A stretch of 6,116 nucleotides of DNA from Candidatus Tectimicrobiota bacterium (GTDB taxonomy: Bacteria > JACPSX01): contig JACPSX010000063.1 in assembly GCA_016193065.1 (NCBI GenBank), forward strand, positions 1 to 6,116, read 5' to 3'. The notes beneath the pieces were generated by a model. It saw only the letters and a program-made list of their open reading frames with translations, had not been told where the DNA came from and did not search any database. The translations under genes were made by a program, and so were the position numbers. Of this stretch, positions 1 to 5,150 are shown one piece after another (the stretch's first letter is position 1; each line of letters begins with the position of its first letter).

Positions 1-186
1 CAGGCCATCGGCTGGCATCATCCGGCCGTGCGTCTTGTAGTAGGCGCTGCCCCAGCCGAAGGTCGTGAACCGGAAGCGGAGGCGCTTGTCGCGCCTGGCC
101 AGGGTCTCCAGGACCCTGCGTCCCTCGGCCACCACCTCGATCCCGACCCCGTCCCCGGGGATGACTGCAATCCGAAAAGTGGGCAT
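1..186 (-). CDS. Tartrate / 3-isopropylmalate / isocitrate dehydrogenase family, N-terminal fragment
   Basis: Reading leftward from the ATG at 186-184 gives 62 residues open to the window edge. It starts MPTFRIAVIPGDGVGIEVV, with the family's N-terminal IPGDGxG signature at about residues 9-15, and continues with TTFGWGSAYY and GRMMPADGL, a stretch I associate most closely with tartrate dehydrogenase/decarboxylase (TtuC type). Family members are NAD-dependent, metal-requiring beta-decarboxylating dehydrogenases of about 350-360 residues acting on 2R,3S-hydroxy-acids such as tartrate, malate or isopropylmalate. Catalytic and cofactor residues lie in the missing part, so substrate is unresolved. 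The start is supported by AGGAG at 198-194, 7 nt upstream. No neighbour in the window belongs to the same pathway. Confidence 0.88.
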   Translation of the reverse strand, partial: MPTFRIAVIPGDGVGIEVVAEGRRVLETLARRDKRLRFRFTTFGWGSAYYKTHGRMMPADGL

Positions 187-193
187 GCCTCCG

Positions 194-198
194 CTCCT
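194..198 (-). promoter_or_regulatory. Ribosome binding site of the dehydrogenase gene
   Basis: On the minus strand AGGAG lies 7 nt before the ATG at 186. A second purine run (GGAGG) directly abuts the ATG but is too close to act. This site fixes the start codon of the partial dehydrogenase. Confidence 0.6.
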
Positions 199-264
199 CG
201 TCTTCCCCCTCTTCCCCATGATCAGCCCGCCCGGTCGTGGTCCATCCAGTGTCAGCGGAAAAGC

Positions 265-294
265 AAAAGCCCCTCCGGTGGCGGCGGGTCTTTT
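265..294. terminator. Possible bidirectional intrinsic terminator
   Basis: An A run followed by GCCC (265-273) can pair with GGGTC and a T run (286-294), with one C/T mismatch and a GC-rich, partly paired interior. The A-tract/GC core/T-tract layout is that of a Rho-independent terminator usable from either side. On the plus strand the T run TTTTT spans 291-295. It sits between the divergently placed dehydrogenase and the toxin-antitoxin operon, so it may insulate them. The stem is short and interrupted. Confidence 0.4.
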
Positions 295-295
295 T

Positions 296-585
296 AGCAC
301 GATGAATGGAAGGAATCAAGCATGCCCACCCACTTACTGATCCCCCGACCCCTGGCCGCCGCCACCCGGTCGCCGCCGTTCATAGCTGAGGACGAGAATC
401 GCCTTGACAGCTCTCCCGCCTGCGCGTTAGCGTCTTGCCCGATTGAACGCGGCTCCCCTGCGGTTGATCTTGAGACGGCAGGGATCCTCACTGGAAAGCG
501 CCTGTTCCGTGAGCCCGCCGCGGCCTTTGGGGGGCAAATGACGCCCAGAAACCCAGGCGTTTTCGCAGCAACCGGCAACTCAAAA
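296..585. other. Stretch without a recognisable gene
   Basis: No recognisable protein is encoded here on either strand. A plus-strand frame from ATG 322 stays open to 639 and its TGA overlaps the antitoxin ATG (ATGA), but the 105-residue product is low in complexity, matches no family I know and has no clear ribosome binding site. A 5-bp stem (541-545 with 556-560) followed by TTT is too weak to call a terminator. The promoter of the toxin-antitoxin operon should lie in the right part of this stretch. Confidence 0.4.
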
Positions 586-614
586 AAGGGCTCAAAGAGG
601 ATCCTGGAGCCCTT
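586..614. promoter_or_regulatory. Nested palindrome, candidate autoregulatory operator of the toxin-antitoxin operon
   Basis: Perfect 8-bp inverted repeat AAGGGCTC (586-593) and GAGCCCTT (607-614), separated by 13 nt that contain the perfect palindrome AGGATCCT (598-605). It ends 21 nt before the antitoxin start. AbrB-type antitoxins dimerise and commonly repress their own operon by binding palindromes near the promoter, so this is the obvious operator candidate. The same arms could instead form an RNA hairpin just before the ribosome binding site. Confidence 0.45.
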
Positions 615-624
615 ACCACCCGGT

Positions 625-630
625 GGAGGG
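625..630 (+). promoter_or_regulatory. Ribosome binding site of the antitoxin gene
   Basis: GGAGGG followed by 5 nt and then ATG at 636. This strong site supports the chosen antitoxin start over any upstream frame. Confidence 0.65.
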
Positions 631-635
631 AACGC

Positions 636-878
636 ATGAGAGCCGTTCGGGTTCAGAGCGACGGATCAATCAAACTTCCGAGAGAGATTTTGCGACTTTT
701 CCCGAGCACCAGCCAGCTCGCGGTGTGGACTGAGGGCGATATGATCGTCCTCAAGCGGCTGGGATCACTGAGGCCCTCAGAGATCGCGCGGCGAATGCCT
801 GAGAAGGAGATGCCTCTCACAAAGATTGCCGCCGAAGTTCATCGCATGCGTCGGGAAAAGCGGAGCCGGCGTGGCTAA
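636..878 (+). CDS. AbrB/SpoVT-type (VapB-like) antitoxin
   Basis: An 80-residue protein. Residues 1 to about 42 (MRAVRVQSDGSIKLPREILR, then LAVWTEGDMIVLKRL) have the pattern of an AbrB/MazE swapped-hairpin DNA-binding domain: a short strand, a DGSIKLP turn, a helix ending in LF, then a strand pair with EGDMIVLK. The C-terminal half is charged and helical (residues 47-80, rich in Arg, Lys and Glu) and would be the arm that wraps and blocks the toxin. Length fits the family. Its stop overlaps the start of the PIN toxin by 8 nt, so the two are translationally coupled; antitoxin first is the usual order. Autorepression through the palindrome at 586-614 is inferred. Confidence 0.85.
   Translation: MRAVRVQSDGSIKLPREILRLFPSTSQLAVWTEGDMIVLKRLGSLRPSEIARRMPEKEMPLTKIAAEVHRMRREKRSRRG
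862..865 (+). promoter_or_regulatory. Ribosome binding site that decides the toxin start
   Basis: GGAG inside the antitoxin coding sequence, 5 nt before the GTG at 871. It favours GTG 871 over the ATG at 826, which would add 15 residues without family resemblance and would overlap the antitoxin by 53 nt. Confidence 0.55.
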
Positions 879-1305
879 GGCGCGGGTGGTCCTGGATGTG
901 AACGTCTGGATCTCTGGGCTGCTGTGGACTGGAACTCCGAACAGGCTGATTCAAGCAGCCGAGGATGGTGACCTAACGCTGGTGACGACTCCCGCGATTG
1001 TGGAGGAGATTCGTGGCGCATTCGCTCGTCCGAAGTTCGCAGCCAGGATCACAGCCTTGAATACCTCGATGGGAGAACTGATGGAGACTCTGCTCAGCAT
1101 CGTCGAAGTCATTCAGGATCCCAGGATCGAAGCTGTGATTTCGCAGGACCCGGACGATGACAAGATCTTGGCTTGCGCAATGGCCGCTGGGGCAGGCTCG
1201 ATCGTCTCGGGGGACCATCATCTATTGGCCTTGAAGCGATATTCAGGGATTCCGATCGTCACGCCAAAACAATTCTGGGACGCATGGGCAAAGCGGCCAG
1301 AGTGA
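871..1305 (+). CDS. PIN-domain toxin (COG1569 / PIN_3-like ribonuclease)
   Basis: From the GTG start the product is 144 residues, the normal size for a single PIN domain. The PIN core is complete: strand 1 ARVVLDVNVWISGLL with Asp9, TPAIVEEI with Glu45/Glu46, DPDDDKILACAMAAGA with Asp95-97, and GSIVSGDHHLLAL with Asp115, ending in IPIVTPKQFWDAW. These acidic residues coordinate the metal ions used to cut RNA. The LDTNVWxSGL, DPDDDKxLACA and VSGDxHLL signatures point to the COG1569 toxin group. It is translationally coupled to the AbrB-like antitoxin. The acidic residues are intact, so the toxin is probably active; its RNA target cannot be inferred. Confidence 0.88.
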   Translation: MAKARVVLDVNVWISGLLWTGTPNRLIQAAEDGDLTLVTTPAIVEEIRGAFARPKFAARITALNTSMGELMETLLSIVEVIQDPRIEAVISQDPDDDKILACAMAAGAGSIVSGDHHLLALKRYSGIPIVTPKQFWDAWAKRPE

Positions 1306-1462
1306 CAGCCCGTTGCGCTTCGACACCGACTGTATGTTGACCGGAAACCATCCGCCCTTCGAGCATTCCGCCATGTTCGCCGCCGAGACCGCATGGGTGG
1401 TAGGATGAGGAGCGGGACAGTAATATCACTCAGTCAATGACGTCCCCGATTCGCGATTTTTG

Positions 1463-1513
1463 ACTTGTAATGCAACGTCCCGTCCCACTTGTAATGCAAC
1501 GTCCCGTCCCACT
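1463..1513. repeat. 24-bp direct tandem repeat, 2.1 copies
   Basis: Two exact copies of a 24-bp unit (ACTTGTAATG..., 1463-1486 and 1487-1510) followed by the first 3 bases of a third. Short tandem, evenly spaced binding repeats like these are found at the ends of some insertion sequences (IS21 and IS481 type ends carry several transposase-binding copies), so an abandoned IS end is possible. No transposase lies next to it. Confidence 0.8.
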
Positions 1514-1701
1514 GGGGGTCTTATCGCGCGAATGTACGTTGGTTCAAAGAAAGCTTTCCTGTTGAGAACTCCTGCCGCGACTGCCGCGAAGGAACCAAAG
1601 CGGGAACCCGGCCACGTATGAGAAGCCAAGCTCTCTGGCGGAGGGGAGGGCCCGGCCGGCAATCGGCAGCAGCGCCCTCGTGCACGCCGCCGTAATACGT
1701 T

Positions 1702-1719
1702 GCCACTTTCGTCACCTTG
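1702..1719 (-). repeat. Left arm of an 18-bp exact inverted repeat
   Basis: On the minus strand this reads CAAGGTGACGAAAGTGGC, identical to plus-strand 2135-2152. By rough estimate an 18-base exact match between the strands of a 6-kb sequence is expected well below once in a thousand such windows. On the minus strand the arm can be read VTKVATYY, resembling the VTKVAW reading of the other arm. Confidence 0.8.
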
Positions 1720-2134
1720 TACTAGGGCCGCCCTGACCACCTCTCGCCGTCCGCATCTCAATGACCCCAGGGCCAGGCGGAGGCGTGGCGGGCGGGATTC
1801 CGCTTGACCCCGGCGGGCGCCCGGGAGTACGCTTCCGCCGATCACCTACCATCCAAGCCGCGCAGAATTGGTGTCCCGCTGGGGCGCCCATCCCACCACG
1901 GTCCCCCGGGTCACCGTGGCTCCTTTGTTCCATCATTGCTATAGCCATTTTCCTTGGGGGCGAAGTCGCGCCCAATCGGTCGTTCGGTTCCTGGTCGAGG
2001 GGAACTGCTGAGGCCTCAGTGCACGGCGTGAGATCGATCGATCCCTCGCGGCGTCCCGGCGATCCGGCCCGACTCGGTGTACCGGGCTACCGAATGGGGC
2101 TGAGCATCTCGCGCAGAGGGGATCCGGCCGCTCG

Positions 2135-2152
2135 CAAGGTGACGAAAGTGGC
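2135..2152 (+). repeat. Right arm of an 18-bp exact inverted repeat
   Basis: CAAGGTGACGAAAGTGGC, exact reverse complement of 1702-1719. The outer edges are 451 bp apart. The sequences just inside each arm share weak further similarity (GGCCG and CCTCT blocks in matching order). It coincides with the point where the VOC gene homology breaks off. No target-site duplication is visible outside the arms. Confidence 0.8.
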
Positions 2153-2478
2153 CTGGTCCCCCATTACTCCTCGGTTTCACATTGGAGCAAGACGCCTCGC
2201 CAGCCTTCGCGTCGGTCGTACGGGACGGCGTGCGCCTCCTCCTCAGCGGTGATGGCAGCTCGGGGAAGCGTCCGTTGCCTGACGGTCGCCGGCAGGTATC
2301 GGGCGGCTGGAAACGCGTGCACCTAGAGGTAACCGATCTCCCTGCGGAAGTTGAGCGGCTGCGTGCGGCGGGGGTTTCCTTCCGCACGAATGATATCGTG
2401 ACCGGGCCGGGCGGCGCCCAGGTCATTCTCGACGACCCGTCTGGCAACCCAGTGGAGCTGTTCCAGCCTCGGCGCTGA
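2139..2478 (+). pseudogene. Glyoxalase/bleomycin-resistance (VOC) family protein, 5'-truncated and frameshifted
   Basis: The intact part, from about 2170 to the TGA at 2478, reads LLGFTLEQDASPAFASVVRD, then RLLLSG, a GGWKRVHLEVTDLPAEVERL segment, AGVSF, and GPGGAQVILDDPSGNPVELF. This is the pattern of a VOC-fold protein with the second metal-binding Glu in NPVELF. VOC proteins are small dimeric metalloenzymes or binding proteins. The first beta-alpha unit is missing. In frame +3 the sequence reads VTKVAWSP up to 2160 and then loses frame; dropping one C from the five-C run at 2158-2162 would join it to LLLGFT, so a +1 frameshift is likely. A TTG at 2182 could start a 98-residue remnant but has no ribosome binding site. 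The 18-bp repeat arm lies at the break. Confidence 0.65.
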
Positions 2479-2547
2479 GACCCTTCATGGCGCCGGCAGC
2501 TTGCTCCGCAGCGACAATGACGCGAATGGCGTCGCAATTCGCGTGAT

Positions 2548-2617
2548 GCCTAACCCGGCGCTGCACCTGACCGCCGCCGCGATAGCGGGTTTAGGCGGCG
2601 GCAGGTGAGCTTGGTCG
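2548..2617 (+). other. attC-like integron recombination site (last half-core diverged)
   Basis: The layout matches an attC site: R'' GCCTAAC (2548-2554, fits RYYYAAC), 5-nt spacer, L'' GCTGCACC (2560-2567), an arm continuing TG, A, CCGCCGCC, a 15-nt loop, GGCGGCGG, then CAGGTG whose last bases form L' GGTGAGC (2604-2610), a 6-nt spacer, and G at 2617. L'' equals the complement of L' plus one extra base (G2563), the known hallmark of attC; A2570 is a second extrahelical base on the same side. The core after the crossover G is ATGCGC, not TTRRRY, so the right half-core is atypical. It lies 69 nt after the VOC stop. Confidence 0.55.
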
Positions 2618-2745
2618 ATGCGCCGACGCGCGCGGCCGTCGCTCCCGTCCAGTCGGGTAACCCGGAGTTGCTCCACGTCTCCGAGCCCGGCGGCTCACGG
2701 TACATTGGGTGCTGACCGCGCCGGCGCTCCGCAGTCGGCGCATCG
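2616..2745. repeat. 12-bp inverted repeat bounding a small gene-less unit
   Basis: CGATGCGCCGAC (2616-2627) and GTCGGCGCATCG (2734-2745) are exact reverse complements. The first begins at the proposed crossover base of the attC-like site; the second is followed directly by an 8-bp hairpin, GGGGCGGC (2745-2752) with GCCGCCCC (2761-2768). This fits a tiny cassette without a gene (about 2618-2774), but the cores GATGCGC/GCGCATC do not follow the GTTRRRY consensus, and a simple hairpin-forming repeat is the alternative. No protein is recognisable inside. Confidence 0.5.
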
Positions 2746-2773
2746 GGGCGGCGGCACGGAGCCGCCCCCGTCC

Positions 2774-2781
2774 GTTAGAGC
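2774..2781 (+). other. Cassette-start core motif before the ankyrin gene
   Basis: GTTAGAGC, exactly complementary to GCTCTAAC at 3969-3976 just after the stop codon of the ankyrin gene. In integron cassettes the first bases (after G) pair with the inverse core of the same cassette's attC, which is what is seen here. The last core base is G rather than the consensus pyrimidine. Confidence 0.45.
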
Positions 2782-2794
2782 GCATTGTGCTATC

Positions 2795-2800
2795 TATAAC
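2795..2800 (+). promoter_or_regulatory. Possible -10 element of the ankyrin gene
   Basis: TATAAC lies in a short AT-rich island (2791-2806) that stands out in GC-rich surroundings, 23 nt before the ATG at 2824. There is no good -35 hexamer at 16-18 nt spacing, so promoter strength is uncertain. Confidence 0.3.
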
Positions 2801-2823
2801 TAAAAGTCGAGTCTGAGCGAACG

Positions 2824-3954
2824 ATGACCAGCGCAGCGTTTAACGCAAGGTTCAATGGCAAGCGCGCTCTGTGCGCCCTTGCCATCGTCATCATGGTCGC
2901 AGCCGCCGCGGGTTGCGATGCGGGCATGGGGCCGTTGCATGAGGCCGCTATGACCGGAAACGCTGAAGTCGTGAAGTCCTGGATCGCACAAAAACGCAAC
3001 CTCGACGTCACCTTCGACGAACCGTCGAGAGGCCTCGAAGGCAACTACTCCCGGGCGCGAGGGGTGACCGCGCTGATGATGGCCGCCAGGACGGGGCAAT
3101 TCGAGATCGTGAAGCTGCTGGTGGAAGGCGGGGCGAATCTGTACGCCGAGTCGCATTGGCCCGACGGAGCGCATCCGCGCAACGCGTTCGACTACGCTGT
3201 CGAGAACGCGGTGCAGAAATCGGGAAACCCTGAAGCCGTGGAATACCTGTGGGCCAAATCGGACCGCGTCCGCTTCGCGGCCCGGCTCGACGAGCATATC
3301 GCCGCGAGCTGCCGGCGCACCTGCAACGACAAGTCCGGCGGCGACGCGCGCGGAAACCTCGCCTTGTTTCTGCTCGGCATCGCCCCCGACCGGCAGCGCG
3401 GCAAAGGCATAAGCGAAGCGGCATGCTTTTCGCTGCAGCCGCTCGAGCTCCTGACTTTTCTCGACAAGCACGCGGTACGGTTCCCGAAGAACACGCTTCA
3501 CTGCGCGGTCTATTACCCTGCGGTGAGAAGTCAGCATTCCCCGGAAGAGCGAATCGCCATGGCGTCCTTCTTTCTCGACCACGGCGCCGATCCGGAGGAT
3601 CAGATCCCGGGCGTCGGCTATACCCCGCTGATGGGCGCCGCTTCCACGCACGATATTGAAATGGTGAAGTTGCTTCTGGCGCGGGGCGCAAACCCCAATG
3701 CACGGAACCCGGCGGGCGTTACCGCCATCGGTTTAGCCGCCAATATCTGCATCTCCGGTGTAGGCGCAAACGACGTCGAGCCAAGGCAGAAGCCTCAACT
3801 CGCCGTGATCGAATACCTCGCGCAGTCCGGTGCGGACGCGAAACTGTATGCATCCGAAAGCGGGCGTTCGCAATTGCAAATCCTGACGAACTGTTGCAGC
3901 CGCCAGCCGCATACCGGGACCCAGCGGCGAATATGCGAGGTTTTCGGTTTGTGA
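2824..3954 (+). CDS. Ankyrin-repeat lipoprotein
   Basis: A 376-residue protein. Residues 1-31 form a lipoprotein signal: basic n-region (RFNGKR), hydrophobic core LCALAIVIMVAAAA, lipobox AAGC with Cys31. Asp at +2 would favour retention in the inner membrane by the E. coli Lol rule. Ankyrin repeats follow: about 36-66 (GPLHEAAMTGNAEVVKSWI), 80-110 (GVTALMMAARTGQFEIVKLL, GGANLYAES), a diverged one at 223-259 (NTLHCAV...FFLDHGADPED), 265-295 (GYTPLMGAAS...VKLLLARGANPNARN) and 298-340 (GVTAIGLAAN...IEYLAQSGADAKL). The middle (110-222) has weak repeat character. Several Cys fit an oxidising periplasm. Such repeats bind proteins; the partner is unknown. The ribosome binding site is weak (GAG at 2815), but no other in-frame start keeps the signal peptide. 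It sits in a possible integron cassette. Confidence 0.85.
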   Translation: MTSAAFNARFNGKRALCALAIVIMVAAAAGCDAGMGPLHEAAMTGNAEVVKSWIAQKRNLDVTFDEPSRGLEGNYSRARGVTALMMAARTGQFEIVKLLVEGGANLYAESHWPDGAHPRNAFDYAVENAVQKSGNPEAVEYLWAKSDRVRFAARLDEHIAASCRRTCNDKSGGDARGNLALFLLGIAPDRQRGKGISEAACFSLQPLELLTFLDKHAVRFPKNTLHCAVYYPAVRSQHSPEERIAMASFFLDHGADPEDQIPGVGYTPLMGAASTHDIEMVKLLLARGANPNARNPAGVTAIGLAANICISGVGANDVEPRQKPQLAVIEYLAQSGADAKLYASESGRSQLQILTNCCSRQPHTGTQRRICEVFGL

Positions 3955-3968
3955 TGGGTGAAAACCGA

Positions 3969-4035
3969 GCTCTAACCAATAAGGATTGAGACGACCACGG
4001 CGCTTTATCGGGGTCGTCTCAATCCATTGTTCAAG
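3969..4035 (+). other. Long hairpin after the ankyrin gene, attC-like
   Basis: Perfect 14-bp stem GGATTGAGACGACC (3983-3996) with GGTCGTCTCAATCC (4012-4025) and a 15-nt loop. It is extended by CAAT/ATTG across two unpaired A on the left side, and flanked by GCTCTAAC (3969-3976) and GTTCAAG (4029-4035). It starts 15 nt after the stop codon, as attC sites do. Unpaired bases on the left arm also fit attC. No T run follows, so it is not a standard intrinsic terminator, although it could still act to end or stabilise the transcript. The right spacer is short (3 nt) and the right core is GTTCAAG rather than GTTRRRY. Confidence 0.5.
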
Positions 4036-4373
4036 AAGCCCGAAGCGGCGACGACCTGTTGGCACGATCTCTGCTATTAGGGTAATGCTTCGATGCGGGA
4101 CGTGGGCAGGAGAGAGAGGTACTGTCCTCTCTGGATGGTGTTGCGGCTCTTCACTCCGCAGAGGCAGATACTGGGTGGGTTGGGCATGAGAGTTCCCACC
4201 GGAAACGGTCGTTCAGGAATCGACGGGTATCATACAAGGCTCGCCCGTTAGACGCAAGGTCGCGCTGATGTCGTGAGGGGATTCTGCCGCGAAGCGGCTT
4301 ACTTGAACAGCAGGTTGCAGCGGACGCTCGCAAGCGAGCGCCGGGTAGTGGGTCAGTTTCAAAAATCTGGAGG
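4036..4373. other. Gene-poor unit between the ankyrin and membrane-protein genes
   Basis: No recognisable gene. The longest plausible plus-strand frame is a 52-residue one from ATG 4093 to TAG 4249-4251, with no ribosome binding site and no known relatives, so I do not call it. Hairpins are present: AGAGAGG/CCTCTCT (4113-4132), GCCGC/GCGGC (4286-4298) and CGCTCGC-AA-GCGAGCG (4325-4340). CTTGAAC at 4302-4308 is the exact complement of GTTCAAG at 4029-4035, and the match extends to GCTT/AAGC if one A (4301) is unpaired, as expected for a cassette start and its own inverse core. The stem between 4309 and the next possible core (GTTTCAA at 4356 or GTTAACT at 4373) pairs poorly except at its tip. 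Confidence 0.4.
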
Positions 4374-5141
4374 TTAACTTGCGCTGTTGTGCTTCTCGCA
4401 GGGCTTGGCGTAGGTCGGCACGTAGCCCGGACCACCATTTTCGGGGAAGTTGGTCAGATCCGTCCCCCAATAGATATTGCAAAATTCCAACCTGTGGGGA
4501 TGGCCGAATACGTCCGTATATCTGATCTCTCCGAATACGTAGATCCGCTTGGTTCCCGCCATGACCGCCGATTGATCCGCCCCCTCCGCAGTCAGTTTTC
4601 CTCCGCGTTGCATTATGGCATGTTCAATTCCTGGACTCATTATCGTGATGCCCTCTTGACGGTTCCCTGGTCCGAGGTTGGCTATCTCGTTGGGAGTCAG
4701 GGGCGGCCTGACGATCATCCCGGCAAACTGCTCCACATCCTTCGCGTAGGTTTTCCCACTGTTGCCAATGTTTGTGTAATTTTCAAGCGGGCAGTTGTCG
4801 CTGACGCAATAGAGGAATCCCGGCCTTGCATAGAGATAGGCCCGTTCGGAGAGTTCGGAGGAAAGTTTCGATTCTCGCAACTGATTTCCCATAGCGCACC
4901 ATTGCATAACAGAGGTGACGACGAGAGCCAAGGTAAAGAGTGCTATCCAACCGCTAGAAGCCTCTACGGAAAATACCTTGCGTATCCATTTGAGCCACTT
5001 CTGCTGTATGGTCTTCTGGCCGGCGTGGGGATGCTCCTGTGGCAATTGAGCTGGTGCTTTATCCAGGGAGGTGGGCGACTCTCCGTCGGATTGATCGGAC
5101 TTGCCCTCGGACTTCTGTTGTTTGTTCTGTTCCTTCATCAT
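4374..5141 (-). CDS. Single-pass membrane protein of unknown function
   Basis: A 255-residue protein, read from the ATG at 5141-5139. The N-terminal 45 residues are polar and disordered (Lys, Gln, Ser, Glu). Then comes a basic stretch KWLKWIRK and one membrane helix at about residues 64-81 (GWIALFTLALVVTSVMQW), which predicts the N-terminus inside and a C-terminal domain of about 165 residues outside the inner membrane. The C-terminal part contains RAYLYARPG, NIGNSGKTYAKDVE and IYVFGEIRYTDVFG followed by HRLEFCNIYWG. I recall this pattern (one TM helix, RAY/W motif, N-x-G-K-T, GxIxYxDVFGxxH, FC) from uncharacterised proteins of soil bacteria, but know no function. Upstream GGAGGG (5156-5151) is 9 nt from ATG 5141; the TTG at 5150 abuts it and is unusable. 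The opposite-strand frame over the same DNA is a shadow. Confidence 0.75.
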   Translation of the reverse strand: MMKEQNKQQKSEGKSDQSDGESPTSLDKAPAQLPQEHPHAGQKTIQQKWLKWIRKVFSVEASSGWIALFTLALVVTSVMQWCAMGNQLRESKLSSELSERAYLYARPGFLYCVSDNCPLENYTNIGNSGKTYAKDVEQFAGMIVRPPLTPNEIANLGPGNRQEGITIMSPGIEHAIMQRGGKLTAEGADQSAVMAGTKRIYVFGEIRYTDVFGHPHRLEFCNIYWGTDLTNFPENGGPGYVPTYAKPCEKHNSAS

Positions 5142-5150
5142 TTGGCTCAA

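Larger units (their letters stand above)
1306..2138. other. Long gene-poor stretch holding repeats
   Basis: No convincing gene on either strand. Open frames here (plus 1761-2252, minus 1426-1845, minus 1712-1975) give Pro/Gly/Arg-rich products typical of unselected GC-rich DNA and lack ribosome binding sites. What can be seen is a 24-bp tandem duplication (1463-1513) and one arm of an 18-bp inverted repeat (1702-1719). The end of the toxin operon has no clear terminator hairpin. The stretch is best read as remains of mobile DNA. Confidence 0.5.

Noticed and set aside
404-432. TTGACA with TTAGCG 17 nt later as toxin-antitoxin promoter
   Set aside because: The -35 is perfect but the -10 is poor and lies about 200 nt upstream of the antitoxin start; too weak to list.
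322-639. 105-codon plus-strand frame ending in ATGA overlap with the antitoxin
   Set aside because: The overlap looks operon-like, but the product is low in complexity, has no known relatives, lacks a ribosome binding site, and would cover the likely promoter/operator.
1521-1715. Minus-strand start VTKVATYYGG as a serine recombinase N-terminus
   Set aside because: Resembles MTKVAxYxRVS only for a few residues; no catalytic Ser follows and the rest does not match.
1426-1845. Minus-strand 139-codon frame with an in-frame repeated VGRDVALQ
   Set aside because: The repeat is only the 24-bp DNA duplication read in frame; the rest has no family resemblance and no ribosome binding site.
2800-3703. 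Minus-strand and alternate-frame open frames over the ankyrin gene
   Set aside because: Arg/Ala-rich shadow frames typical of GC-rich coding DNA; the plus frame has a signal peptide and repeat motifs.
3939-3966. GGTTTTC/GAAAACC stem spanning the ankyrin stop codon as a terminator
   Set aside because: Only 7 bp, AT-rich and without a T run.
4247-4253. GTTAGAC, a perfect match to the GTTRRRY core
   Set aside because: No complementary RYYYAAC motif or stem at suitable distance on either strand; a 7-base degenerate match is expected by chance.
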